Virus record (IMG/VR): IMGVR_UViG_3300049020_000006
Span: 1 to 50,846 of that record
Source of the DNA: a virus
DNA length: 50,846 bases
Strand: one strand, 5' to 3'
Shown here one piece after another: positions 35,201 through 43,051 of the stretch. The notes beneath the pieces were generated by a model. The model worked only from the letters and a program-made list of their open reading frames with translations, was not told the DNA's origin and did not search any database. Position numbers and translations under genes: made by a program. Each line of letters begins with the position of its first letter. The first letter of the stretch is position 1.

Positions 35201-38200
35201 AAGATCGGCGGTATTCATACCGTAGTTGATCTTGGACCTACGCCCTACAGTGTGATTCTAGATGTTGCTTGTGAGGCAGATTTTGAATATCAACTCAAGG
35301 ATGAGAAACCACGAATGTTCAAGATGGCGTCTGTGCGCATCAGCACAAACGACAAGACTAAGGACAATCGCGTCAATTCCCTGGATGGAAGTGATCTCAC
35401 GGAAATCAACAACGTTGTTCCCCTGGATCAATTCAAGGCTGGTGAATTCCTATACGTTGACGTGTGTTACGATTTTGGATACCAATATGAATTGCACGCT
35501 CACAAGCGTCGCTGGTCTGTATATCAATGGAATGGAACGGGCTTCTCAGTAGCTCGTAGACAACCGCCTAAGATCAAGCGCGACATGATTCGTGATGTTC
35601 GCCTGTTCGAAACTCTGTCCATCAGAACTGCAGAAACACTCAATGCTAAGCCATTGGTGAACACTGACATCCTGATCTTGGATCCAAGTCAAGGCTTGGT
35701 CCCAGGTGTTGCTCAGAAGGAAGTTGCATTCAAGTTGGAATACGATCCTGCTTCATACAACACTGGTCCGGAAGGTGACAAGGGTTTGGAATGGGGTGCG
35801 AAGGAAGTTGGTAAATTGTGGTGGGATCTGTCAACCACTCGTTACTTGATCAATGAAACCGATGAAATCATTGCTGTTCAAGATCGCGACTTGGCTGAAA
35901 TCGAATATCGTTCCAGCACTTGGGGTCAATTGGCACCGGGTTCTTCAGTTGACATCTATGAATGGACAAAGAGCAGTCTGACTCCACAAGAATGGCAAGC
36001 TGAATATGAGCTCGAAGAACACGATCCTCATATCGATGGTGACGTTTATTTGCCGGATGATTCCAGCTACGTTACTTCAGAAGAATGGGACGAACGTCTG
36101 GGTAAGTATGTTGCCGTTTATTATTTCTGGGTGAAGAATCGTCTCTACAGTCCGGCAAACACGGCATTTAGAAAGATGTCAGGTCATCGAGTAAGTGAGA
36201 TTTTGAGCAATCCTTTGGGCCAAAGCATCGCTTGGATCGCTCCTATCTCAATGAACAGTTTGATCACAAGTGGTATCACCCAATACTTGACTAGAACCAC
36301 CAGTATGCAACTCACCGTAGCTAGAACAGCTGGTGAAAGCGTAAGACATGTGGAATGGCAATTGATGCGTAAGGGTGACGAAAGAAGCCTACCAGATGCA
36401 GATTTGTGGACCAAACTCACTCAGTCTCTGGCCGCCCGTGATATCTGGGGCGTTCAGATCCCAGATATGCGCCGCTACTATACGGATCGTATCGGCTTTG
36501 ATGTGCATCACGGTCAAAACTTGTTCCGTGATATTAAGTCAGCTAGACGTCACTTGGTTGATTATCTGAACGGCATCTTCTCCAAGACTTTGATAGTTGA
36601 CGAACGTAGAGACTTGATTGTTCTCAATGATTCAGAAGGTAAGAAGCCAGAATTGGTATGGGCTCAAGCTCATGACAGCTACTATATCAAGCCTATCCCG
36701 CATGTGAAATTGTGGAGCGGATTGGTTGATACCCTGAACCGACCAGAGGAACCAATCAAGTTCTTCTGGGAAAGTGAACTCGACTACACCGTTAGATTGA
36801 TCAAGTGGAGATATGAAAATAACTCAGCAATCAATACAACTGTTCCTTTCCAATATGAAAAGGACGTGTTCGCCCTGCTGAGAAACCTCAAGATGGGTGA
36901 AGCGTACTGGTCCGTGATGGACGTGGAACGTTGGGACAACTTTGCTGGTGATGAACCCTGGGGTTCAATCTATGATGCCGACCAAGTTGAAAATCCACTT
37001 GAGCCCAATGGCCCAACAAATCCATGGACGGGTCCTGGTTTTGAATGGGACATCGCTAAGGCTGCTATGATGTGGCATCATGAAGTTGATACGTTCCAGG
37101 AACGTGACGCTTTGATGCCAGCTGAACCAGGAACAAGGGTTAAGATTCGTGGCAATGAATCCACGGGTGGATTCTGGACTTTGTGGGAATACAACGGATC
37201 AAGCTGGAACTTCCTGCAGAATCAACGTTACAACTCACAAGATGCCTGGGAATTTGTTGACTGGTATGAGGAAGGCGTATCACCACTCGACCCACCACAA
37301 TACCGCTATCCAACTATCGCGGTGAGAGATCAAACGATCCTTCAGAGTGATGGTTTTATCAAGTTCGTCCTTATTGAAAACGATGGTAAGGGTCGTTGGA
37401 TGTGGACGGCATTGAGAAATGGTGTCTGGGAAGTGGTTGCGAAACAAAATGGTACCTTCAAACTGAAGGATAGCATTTGGAAGAACACTGGCAACTTCTA
37501 CGATGATTCTGTGCTCGATTTTGAGAACATGGCTGACAAGGTCACGTCTCGTGATCTGGGATATGAACTCGACTACATCTTGAACGCATTGAGGGATGAG
37601 ATTTTCACTGATGAAGAACTGAATGGTTTCTTCTTCTCAATGATCGAACACGCGCATACGGAACAAGATTACATCGATTGGGCGTTCAAGACTTCGTACA
37701 TGAACGTTACTGGTTATGGCGATCGTCTCACCCAGAGCCCAATTGCTTATGCGGACTTGACTCACAACCTGTTGGAATACATCAAGGAAGTGAAGCCATA
37801 TCACGTAAAGGTTCGTGACTATATCAGCAAGTATCGTATTGCTACTGATGTAGCTAACACGCATGCGACTGACTATGACAAGCCAGTATATGTTGACAGA
37901 AACACTGGCGAAAAGCGAGTGTTGAGTCCATATAACCCAGCTGACATCGTTATCTTGAATCGTGGCAAGTTTATCCATTGGTACGACCAATGGAGATTGT
38001 ATGACCAAGGTGAAAATGATAACATGCCTTTGGTTAGAAAGATCAAGGTCACTTCTGCATATCTGGATGAGGCAAAGATTCACGTCACTGGTTCGATCAG
38101 AATCAGAGTGATGCGTAAGGGTGATGCTGGTGGTGCGATGATCGAAGGTGGTGTGGCGCAGGGTTATGAGAACTCTGGTTTGTTGTTGGATCTAGAAAAT

Positions 38201-40243
38201 CCTGCACAGAATAGAACCTCAACACCAGTATTTGCTGATGGTCTTCGTGTTGATCCTGATCTCGTGCAGTACGTCGCAGTTACGTCTTCTGTCAGTATTG
38301 CTCCGCAATATGTTGAGAACAAGAACTACGATTACACGAGTTTTGGTTACGGTGCCAAGGGACCATTGCGTGAAGTGAAATACTTCCACAAGTTGATTGG
38401 TACGCAAGTATTCAATCTGGAGTTCCCGCTGGCTACAAGCGCTCACCTACAAGTCACCCTTGACGGTGAAGAATTGTTGCCAGAAATTGATTTCACAATC
38501 ACAAATGGCATCATGTCAGTAACTAATTCAATGGCCGGATTCCTTGCCGTAGCTATGATTGACAACGCCAATGACGTATTTGATGATATCAGAGCCTTTA
38601 GCTTCAAGGGTGGTAGTTTGGTGGGCAAGACTTTCCTAGAACTCTACCCAGAGTTGGGAAATACCGCACGTCACCCAATCAGCCAGAACTTCATCATTGA
38701 GCGTGACGGATACAGAATCCAACCAGAATGGACCTATAACATCAACGTTCATTCCATGAACAATCAGTTGATGCTTGATCGCGACGGCCCAGTGGAAGAC
38801 CTGATTGCTAGATTTAACGGTGTCATTGAGCCGATCGCGAATAAGTTGTGGAAGAAATATGTCTTGCCAGCAGCAACGAGATCTGTTGAATTACTCGCCA
38901 GCTCAACACTCGACAATATGACAATCCTGGATTATCAAACTGGTTTGCCGATTGTCGTAGGCGTGATCGTTAACGACTCTGATAGCAGTGATCCTGATCT
39001 TGATCCAGATAACCCAGAATACAATGGGTTGGCTCCTTGGGAAGGTATCGATCAAGTGACATGGGATACATGGGATGAAAACTATGAGAGTGAAGGTACT
39101 CAATTTGAATATCAAGTTTCTCCAGCAAATGCTGAATACGTTTTGCACAAGGGTCATATTATCAGCCTGACCGCAATGAATGCTGATCGTGAACTCTATA
39201 TCTCTGTTGACAACTATGTCCCAGAATCATTCGAGGGATGGAATTGGGGTGATGCAAACGAGGAGAAGTTGGTGAAGATCAACCATATCCTCGCATGGGT
39301 TGGTGGTACGTTTGGCCGTCTGTGCGTCACAGACCGAAACGGTGACTTTGAGATCGAGGATGTGATCCTGGACAAGTTCCCAGGCACACAAATGATCACG
39401 GTCACAGACTTCAAACATGCGGAAAACATGGGCATCCATTCACATTCATGGAGACCAAATGAATTCACAACGTTCCCTGTCAGCGCATTGGGTCCAAACA
39501 AGTATTCATATTGGGTCAACCTGAATGGTAAGAGATTGATCAATGGTGTCGACTACGAAGTCATTGATTACCCTTACGCTTACGATGAATTCAGCTTCGA
39601 TACTGAAGGTTGGTCACCAACTGAATACTATCTCCACGGTATGGTTGCTGGTCAATATCTGGGTGGTTACGACGGCTATCGCAATTATGCGATGACGAAT
39701 GCAACTGCTACCGAATTGGTACCAGGACATCGTTTCCGCTCACGTAGATTTGATTTCTTCGATTGGGATCACCACGTAGTGGCTGTCAAATTGCTTAATT
39801 ATGTAGAAAATGAAGATGATATTATCATTGCCACAGTATTCTCCGAAGAGCAAGCCACATTTGGTGAAGAGTATGAATTGTTTGTTCGTAACTCAGAATC
39901 CAAGAACCCAACGGTTCAGGATATGAGTGATGACTGGATGACTAAAATCAACCTCAAGGACACATATTATCTCCTGGATGAAGTAACCATTGATTCGGAT
40001 CTGATCAGAATGAAGAAGATTGTTTCTCCGTTCTATCGTGATGTTGAATTGACTGGTCCCGGTAAGATTTGGGTAGGAAAAGAACTGGTAACTTATCAAG
40101 ATGCCGTTTATGATCCATCAACTCAGATAACTACAATAACGGGTATCAATCGTGGTGCTGAAATCACAACTAGAGATCAGCATGCTATCGGGGAAAGATG
40201 TGTGGTTACGAGTTTCATGTATCCGCAATATGTGCCCCTATAA
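29225..40243 (+). CDS. 7: Giant baseplate wedge protein, gp7-like (3672 aa)
   Basis: The start (YISQLPAVLQTQTLQQFFSS, then TVDQLFQPG) and place after gp6 point to the gp7 wedge protein, which links gp6 to peripheral wedge parts. At 3672 residues it is over three times T4 gp7 (1032). Visible parts: an N-terminal domain (1-150); two tandem beta domains at about 152-290, each with a GDGxKxxFxxP/GNGTKTAFKLP strand followed by INGxxL; a small carbohydrate-binding-like module near 1355-1400 (ADTYYTVNVRVHHEGTNYVC, then EFEPEFW); and a run of Trp/Tyr-rich segments to the end. No separate gp8 or gp10 gene is seen, so it may carry some of their roles (inference). Base use matches its neighbours. Confidence 0.75.
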   Translation: MAKRRYISQLPAVLQTQTLQQFFSSTVDQLFQPGVTESMNALIGKKPSYFNVLRDFYKAESSKERQFYQLEPAMTAKADSVTEYSDLLFYQDLVNSLRFQGADVSNHSRLFESEMYSWCPPIDVNKLVNYRDYYWMPDGPPVLVLEVPSVGGVVSYVGDGVKSRFTIPREVIEQRENVVVRINGQRLSNEQFNKVGDEVILVQYDNQSGQDVEVPLPEGDVIRIWRNGDYLGNGTKTAFKLPALIPDAAVDVTATINGIQALTSTYNVVGDKLVFNTPPTAGATIQIWGNSYFKQNIVGKNSYTHTIPGKGYAKQSQQNEFTGRYEVIKFPEIIIDTPPPLERFFRIEIRDNTGATLYQVNRTEDEKLTLGKVDKLIKRIEPLHTVIEKQSPVNSPWSRSNHWYHTDSVFYFYDNYKPQRATRPIIEFMGDVRLWKYGLNRLDDVNDIVATIKEDPWLYDRWTSFAPGAIYNSPAVHIDGVMQPLPTGRVMFRSNSTDGNRTAIEDQILNLVLRSTVTNLPEEVLAYDSELITFAEVSSTSLGKYVGEESTEAVWSNYDNDGWDGEFTLRVSQPDITRKWDIFKMVDSFAEYYYEGQEWVSAQEFKFPYEPLFELYDDNSIKRSDIETKAFSDLTAYPGSDFQGNKIFAFKRGTGKNDAVLGFPLSRNKFGNLDFEDRTNDKITHDGGEVKGFKYFAHMTLDYDVVDIDLENTDIDLWQATFDAQRNFTNRYANNWLYAGNSNQTIAEEGFYNIPLSLQANPRNEQISTISLNDWNQHFKPVVSSNNWKSVSVNRDLSLGRSILQHRSPLLRTMFVNSNSNVDFMKAVIYNEREYVRYMNKFVQSLKRTATNMNVDDTAEILDRLLHVIRVSKTSDFPFTNSGMAGGDWYIPVSGAAIGAVPAWKPEIIIETSKVADLQTTMIRGHDGSLTAGFTKGTSAEPIEVGEYDSRDLVLLALETKIYDNLESEFRARRRPSHDVMSQIPGKFRQGDYSRDEYIKICRPLFERWCAQNQLNYRENKFRNDNAWTYNYSKVGAADGSVIPGNWRGIYRYYFDTDRPDTHPWEMLGFTTKPSNWDAMYSWTDATKREALIQAIEVGLVDTVKDVRDPIFARAGFRDVCPVDESGGLLDPIQAKIVGTFGIHRFESPWEFGDGSPIEIQWWNSYYGSFTLSQLGYLMKPVRFIESNWLANDEMLVHDHQWVSPRTGWREQTNTEIVHNELVNGVLVKKMGVQTWISDYLRSQGKAVTGLLGDHIRTLHVNLAHKLGGFIEPRSLKAFTETTGLIPQEDVLLALYRSPSVREEFYGGVITEWTGRGWRLLGYDIVDPVFKIKPVVPTGRRARVALSEDLNTTLDWRADTYYTVNVRVHHEGTNYVCAKTHTSGKEFEPEFWTAESVGRIDNALALTWYSEHEEEIVRIPYGTVLQTRQEVADFLSGYQAYLETRGWSFENYDYEINETLDFKYSLREFMYWTETRWVEGSFISLSPSSEMVKFVTKHGTVQNVDQLVNGAYSLVDRAGLSIPPNKITTNRLDDVITVKPYGGNGIFGLRVYISEVEHALVFNNQTIFDDVIYDPLFNLRQSRLRVLASISQDWVGRLDAPGFVITDNALMPSFEQQVQDIRYMYDVEKAINLPLRTNARHQIGYQSRDYLEGLMFNDTNQFEFYQGMIQQKGAPGVFNKLLRNDGLTASKQLSFLEEWAFRKGEYGGTEKFEKFEFILNKYQIKAEPQQIEFISNNSGYDILTYENTGAPIELHWDSMTQEGLESLDTEEDTVIQIYDYMGLYDRRWIAPKKAAAFDQIDDFMRSKQALPSAGYARLKETKFQDLSIPAFNKQIVTASEDLELTDRVWIYKDENNNWDVYRASLPHKSIDIVINGSDVTSFDELDSALNVIPFGTVSDGIVYYKINMAALPTGLVVGKIVEILNNKSPALGLSGMYEVKAIDGNAFLVTHKSVEVVGYEPTLEGTLVSMDVPVKLIVGDKVYLSREINKNEKIGGIHTVVDLGPTPYSVILDVACEADFEYQLKDEKPRMFKMASVRISTNDKTKDNRVNSLDGSDLTEINNVVPLDQFKAGEFLYVDVCYDFGYQYELHAHKRRWSVYQWNGTGFSVARRQPPKIKRDMIRDVRLFETLSIRTAETLNAKPLVNTDILILDPSQGLVPGVAQKEVAFKLEYDPASYNTGPEGDKGLEWGAKEVGKLWWDLSTTRYLINETDEIIAVQDRDLAEIEYRSSTWGQLAPGSSVDIYEWTKSSLTPQEWQAEYELEEHDPHIDGDVYLPDDSSYVTSEEWDERLGKYVAVYYFWVKNRLYSPANTAFRKMSGHRVSEILSNPLGQSIAWIAPISMNSLITSGITQYLTRTTSMQLTVARTAGESVRHVEWQLMRKGDERSLPDADLWTKLTQSLAARDIWGVQIPDMRRYYTDRIGFDVHHGQNLFRDIKSARRHLVDYLNGIFSKTLIVDERRDLIVLNDSEGKKPELVWAQAHDSYYIKPIPHVKLWSGLVDTLNRPEEPIKFFWESELDYTVRLIKWRYENNSAINTTVPFQYEKDVFALLRNLKMGEAYWSVMDVERWDNFAGDEPWGSIYDADQVENPLEPNGPTNPWTGPGFEWDIAKAAMMWHHEVDTFQERDALMPAEPGTRVKIRGNESTGGFWTLWEYNGSSWNFLQNQRYNSQDAWEFVDWYEEGVSPLDPPQYRYPTIAVRDQTILQSDGFIKFVLIENDGKGRWMWTALRNGVWEVVAKQNGTFKLKDSIWKNTGNFYDDSVLDFENMADKVTSRDLGYELDYILNALRDEIFTDEELNGFFFSMIEHAHTEQDYIDWAFKTSYMNVTGYGDRLTQSPIAYADLTHNLLEYIKEVKPYHVKVRDYISKYRIATDVANTHATDYDKPVYVDRNTGEKRVLSPYNPADIVILNRGKFIHWYDQWRLYDQGENDNMPLVRKIKVTSAYLDEAKIHVTGSIRIRVMRKGDAGGAMIEGGVAQGYENSGLLLDLENPAQNRTSTPVFADGLRVDPDLVQYVAVTSSVSIAPQYVENKNYDYTSFGYGAKGPLREVKYFHKLIGTQVFNLEFPLATSAHLQVTLDGEELLPEIDFTITNGIMSVTNSMAGFLAVAMIDNANDVFDDIRAFSFKGGSLVGKTFLELYPELGNTARHPISQNFIIERDGYRIQPEWTYNINVHSMNNQLMLDRDGPVEDLIARFNGVIEPIANKLWKKYVLPAATRSVELLASSTLDNMTILDYQTGLPIVVGVIVNDSDSSDPDLDPDNPEYNGLAPWEGIDQVTWDTWDENYESEGTQFEYQVSPANAEYVLHKGHIISLTAMNADRELYISVDNYVPESFEGWNWGDANEEKLVKINHILAWVGGTFGRLCVTDRNGDFEIEDVILDKFPGTQMITVTDFKHAENMGIHSHSWRPNEFTTFPVSALGPNKYSYWVNLNGKRLINGVDYEVIDYPYAYDEFSFDTEGWSPTEYYLHGMVAGQYLGGYDGYRNYAMTNATATELVPGHRFRSRRFDFFDWDHHVVAVKLLNYVENEDDIIIATVFSEEQATFGEEYELFVRNSESKNPTVQDMSDDWMTKINLKDTYYLLDEVTIDSDLIRMKKIVSPFYRDVELTGPGKIWVGKELVTYQDAVYDPSTQITTITGINRGAEITTRDQHAIGERCVVTSFMYPQYVPL

Positions 40244-40246
40244 ATA
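40239..40246 (+). promoter_or_regulatory. Exact TATAAATA box at the end of the giant gene
   Basis: TATAAATA matches the T4 late box at all 8 bases. It overlaps the giant gene's stop and the next ATG. A start near 40252 lies inside the small gene at 40246, so if active it would serve the gene at 40410 and later ones. It may also be chance. Confidence 0.35.
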
Positions 40247-40413
40247 TGACCGAAGAAAATAAAAAAGACAAAATAGAACCCCAGACTTCTGATGAGGTCT
40301 GGGACACTTCAGGAATTTCAGTAACGGATCACCTAAAAATTAGGGATCCGGATACTGGAGAAGTTTTGCTTAGTGTTCATGGTTCTATGAAAAAAACAGG
40401 AAGAGAAGAATGA
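40246..40413 (+). CDS. Small hypothetical structural-type protein (55 aa)
   Basis: The ATG at 40246 lies 2 bases after the giant gene's stop; no ribosome binding site is seen, so coupling to the upstream gene is likely. An in-frame ATG at 40198 inside the giant gene is less likely. After 20 acidic disordered residues it has ITDHL-type sequence VTDHLKIRDPDTGEVLLSVH, which resembles the N-terminus of the next product (FVEIRDADTRELLADVH), so the two share a small domain. It ends as ATGA with the next gene. Confidence 0.55.
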   Translation: MTEENKKDKIEPQTSDEVWDTSGISVTDHLKIRDPDTGEVLLSVHGSMKKTGREE

Positions 40414-41024
40414 AAGAAACCAAGTTCATGGTTAAGGCTGAGGGATTTGTAGAAATTCGCGATGCTGACACCAGAGAGTTACTTGCTGACGTCCATAATG
40501 ATATTCATTTGGAAAACTTCAGTGAAGCTGTGGCTCTAGCTCTGGGAAACTATGACCGTGGTGTTATCGAATACATGTATTTCGGAAGCGGCGGATCAAC
40601 GGTTGACTTGACTGGCAGCATTGATTATAACGACACCAATGTCGTTGGTCGCGATGCTGACATCTACGGATCTCCCAGTGGCTACAAATATGGCAAGGTG
40701 GTAAATGATCGAAGTGCCAATTTCGACTCTGATCCAGATCGCACCAACGTTAAGGTCCGTCATATTGTTGGAACTACTTACAGTGATGTGATTGTTACTT
40801 GCACTTTGGAATACGGGGAACCACAAGGCCAGGCAGTTTATGATGATGCCGACACTTCTGAAGGTGATTTCATCTTCGACGAAGTGGGTTTGAAATCCTA
40901 TGATGCGGCAACTGATACGATGCGTTTACTCACTCATGTGATATTCCACCCTATCCAAAAATCGCTCAATCGTGCTCTGGAAATTGTGTACACCATCAGA
41001 ATCACTATGATGGCCGACGCATAA
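40410..41024 (+). CDS. Virion structural-type protein (204 aa)
   Basis: The ATG at 40410 overlaps the previous stop (ATGA) and has AGAAG upstream. The N-terminal 35 residues share the IRDxDTxExLxxVH element with the preceding small protein, followed by NDIHLENFSEAVALALGNYD, a helix often seen in proteins of this place in T4-like phages. The rest is beta-rich, with an EYMYFGSGG turn and a C-terminal paired-strand region. Location between wedge and fibre genes suggests a baseplate-fibre connector; no T4 counterpart is recognised. Confidence 0.55.
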   Translation: MKETKFMVKAEGFVEIRDADTRELLADVHNDIHLENFSEAVALALGNYDRGVIEYMYFGSGGSTVDLTGSIDYNDTNVVGRDADIYGSPSGYKYGKVVNDRSANFDSDPDRTNVKVRHIVGTTYSDVIVTCTLEYGEPQGQAVYDDADTSEGDFIFDEVGLKSYDAATDTMRLLTHVIFHPIQKSLNRALEIVYTIRITMMADA

Positions 41025-41030
41025 AGTACG

Positions 41031-41051
41031 CATAAATAAACTCAATAAATA
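41031..41051 (+). promoter_or_regulatory. Tandem late promoter boxes before the fibre genes
   Basis: CATAAATA (41031-41038) and AATAAATA (41044-41051) stand 13 bases apart. The second ends 19 bases before the fibre ATG at 41071; its leader contains TGGAG. Two boxes suggest strong late expression of the fibre genes and the operon behind them. Confidence 0.6.
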
Positions 41052-41070
41052 CAAGAACACTGGAGTTTCC

Positions 41071-42033
41071 ATGTCTTCCAATTATCAAATAACAACAGAA
41101 CTGAACGGCACGTTTGAAGTCGTAGCAGGTTCTATCAAGACCGATCTGGCTCTTAAGCTAGTCGGCCGCGGAGCGCCAGGTTATGGTTTGGCCTTTGCTG
41201 AAAACACAATTAAGACCTTGTCGAACCATGCCTCCACGGCATCGAATCGACCCGGTACGGCGACTGGTCAAACAGAACCACTAGTTGGTATGCTGTGGTA
41301 CAATTCAACCATCAAGGCCATGATGCATTATGTGGGTTTCTCCTCACCTGGAGTTCCACATACCGGCGCTGACCAACATGGTTGGTCTAAGATCAAGAGT
41401 GGTAGTAGTGGTCCCCTGGCTATCGTTGACGGTGGTACAGGCATGTCCACAATTGGCACTCCTGGCCAAGTAATCCGAGTAGCCGCTGACGGTGTCAGTC
41501 TGGAGTACACGTCCAATTACGTTAGAACTGACGGCGATTCACCAATCCCAGTTGATAATGCTTGGACCGTTGGTACCCCAACTAATCGTTTCCGTAGAAT
41601 TCACGCTGTGGTGTTTGACGGTGAAGCAACTGCCGCTGACTACGCTGACGTTGCCGAACGTTACGAAGCTGATGCATACTTGAACAGTGGTGATGTTGTG
41701 ATGCTTGGTGGTGCCAAGGAAATCACGACTGCTACTGGCGAAAATTCCATGGAAGTGTTTGGTGTGGTGTCCACTAACCCTGCTTTCATGATGAACAAGA
41801 ATGCCGGTGATAATGTTACTCATCCATACATTGCTCTGATCGGTCGAGTACCAGTCAAGGTGATCGGAACAGCAACGAAGGGTCAACGACTGGTTATGAG
41901 TTCAACTCCAGGTGTGGCTAAGGCTGTGACCTTGGGACCAGATGTTAGCCCATTCAGTGTATTTGGTAGAGTGTTGGCTGACAAAACAACCTCCGATGTT
42001 GGTTTGGTTGAAGCCGTAGTTGGAGTGAAATAA
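41071..42033 (+). CDS. Tail fibre protein with C-terminal G2-peptidase/chaperone-like domain
   Basis: This 320-residue protein starts with a beta-rich attachment part (1-150; TNRPGTATGQTEPLVGMLWY-type segment). From about residue 180 it follows the pattern ADYADVAERYEADAYLNSGD followed by VVMLGG, EVFGVVST and YIALIGRVPVKVIG, which I recognise from the C-terminal domains of many phage fibres related to peptidase G2 and intramolecular chaperones. These domains trimerise the fibre and can cleave themselves. GGAG lies before the ATG. It overlaps the next gene by TAATG. The host receptor cannot be told from this. Confidence 0.7.
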   Translation: MSSNYQITTELNGTFEVVAGSIKTDLALKLVGRGAPGYGLAFAENTIKTLSNHASTASNRPGTATGQTEPLVGMLWYNSTIKAMMHYVGFSSPGVPHTGADQHGWSKIKSGSSGPLAIVDGGTGMSTIGTPGQVIRVAADGVSLEYTSNYVRTDGDSPIPVDNAWTVGTPTNRFRRIHAVVFDGEATAADYADVAERYEADAYLNSGDVVMLGGAKEITTATGENSMEVFGVVSTNPAFMMNKNAGDNVTHPYIALIGRVPVKVIGTATKGQRLVMSSTPGVAKAVTLGPDVSPFSVFGRVLADKTTSDVGLVEAVVGVK

Positions 42034-42992
42034 TGCCAATTGCAACCCCAGGCACAAAAATTACCGCAGCCGACTATCTCGGTTTGCGCTCTCGTGTGAA
42101 CACGATTCTGGGTGATGCTGGCGTGGTTGAACATTTGGGTTACGGACAAATTCTTGACAGCGATTCATTGGGTTCCAATAATGTAGCCGTTACCAAGAAG
42201 ATTACGGCTGCTCAGTGGCTGGCACTCAGGGATGACATTGCAACGGTGCATCTGCATCAGACTGGAAATTCCTTTGACACTGTGGCTCTTCCACAAGTCT
42301 CACCAAGCATGAAGATTGCGGCGGCTCACGTCAATGCATTCGACAACTGTGTGAACGTCATTGTTCAAAATCCCCTTGAGGCATTTGTTGGTGGTATGGC
42401 TTCCAGCACACTAGGAACCCCTAGAATCAACGCAAGCGCATGGGGTGGAACCGGTGCACTATCCATTGTTTTGGAAGAAACGGTGACGTTTACCAGCTTG
42501 AACAAAGCTCGTTACTTCTTCAACTCCGGTGGTGCGATTCGATTCACTTTGATGCATCCAGTTACTGCAACATCTAATAACGCCGCATGGCGAAACGTGT
42601 TGAACACCATAGGTGTTATATCAGTTAGAGCCAAGTCCACAATATCAACAGGTAATGTTGGTGGTACACAATTGGGCTTCTATGAAATGGGAACATCATT
42701 CACTAGAATGTTCTATCACACTGGTGGTGGTAGCGGTGGAAATTATGGCGGTGGATACGGTTATTATGGTGGCGGAAACGTTGCCGTTGCTGTAGATGCT
42801 CGTCGTAATGGAAACGCAATCACATTCCGAGTGATCTTGAGTGACCGTACTGGTGACTCCATTGCTAACAGCATCGACGCAGGTACTACTTGCACAATTT
42901 CCAGCTACAAGGCGGTGAATCCTTTGGTTGGCATCGAGACTCCCACTCCATCAAACGGAGTTTGGACCAAGGCTCCTACTAATCTGGCATAA
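42033..42992 (+). CDS. Fibre-tip type structural protein with Gly-rich loops (319 aa)
   Basis: The first 110 residues hold two related segments (TPGTKITAADYLGLRSRVNT and VTKKITAAQWLALRDDIATV), a short internal repeat. The rest is beta-rich with a remarkable Gly/Tyr loop near 231-250 (GGGSGGNYGGG, then YGYYGGG). Gly-rich loops of this kind are found at the tips of some T4-like fibres (gp38 adhesin type), so receptor contact is plausible. The ATG overlaps the fibre stop (TAATG). It is the last structural gene before the accessory operon. Confidence 0.6.
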   Translation: MPIATPGTKITAADYLGLRSRVNTILGDAGVVEHLGYGQILDSDSLGSNNVAVTKKITAAQWLALRDDIATVHLHQTGNSFDTVALPQVSPSMKIAAAHVNAFDNCVNVIVQNPLEAFVGGMASSTLGTPRINASAWGGTGALSIVLEETVTFTSLNKARYFFNSGGAIRFTLMHPVTATSNNAAWRNVLNTIGVISVRAKSTISTGNVGGTQLGFYEMGTSFTRMFYHTGGGSGGNYGGGYGYYGGGNVAVAVDARRNGNAITFRVILSDRTGDSIANSIDAGTTCTISSYKAVNPLVGIETPTPSNGVWTKAPTNLA

Positions 42993-43012
42993 ACGCCATT
43001 AGTGACTACAAT

Positions 43013-43048
43013 AAATCTCCAAGTTACAATATCGTGACTTGGAGATTT
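43013..43048 (+). promoter_or_regulatory. Hairpin that covers the ribosome binding site of the accessory operon
   Basis: AAATCTCCAAGT (43013-43024) pairs perfectly with ACTTGGAGATTT (43037-43048), a 12-bp stem with a 12-base loop. The second arm contains the GGAG ribosome binding site (43041-43044) of the gene at 43052. It ends in TTTTC, so it could also act as a weak terminator of the fibre unit. Either way it would limit expression of what follows. Confidence 0.65.
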
Positions 43049-43051
43049 TCT

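Noticed and set aside
40239-40246. Exact TATAAATA as promoter of the 55-residue gene at 40246
   Set aside because: The RNA would start inside that gene after its ATG, so it cannot serve it. It is kept only as a low-confidence box for later genes.
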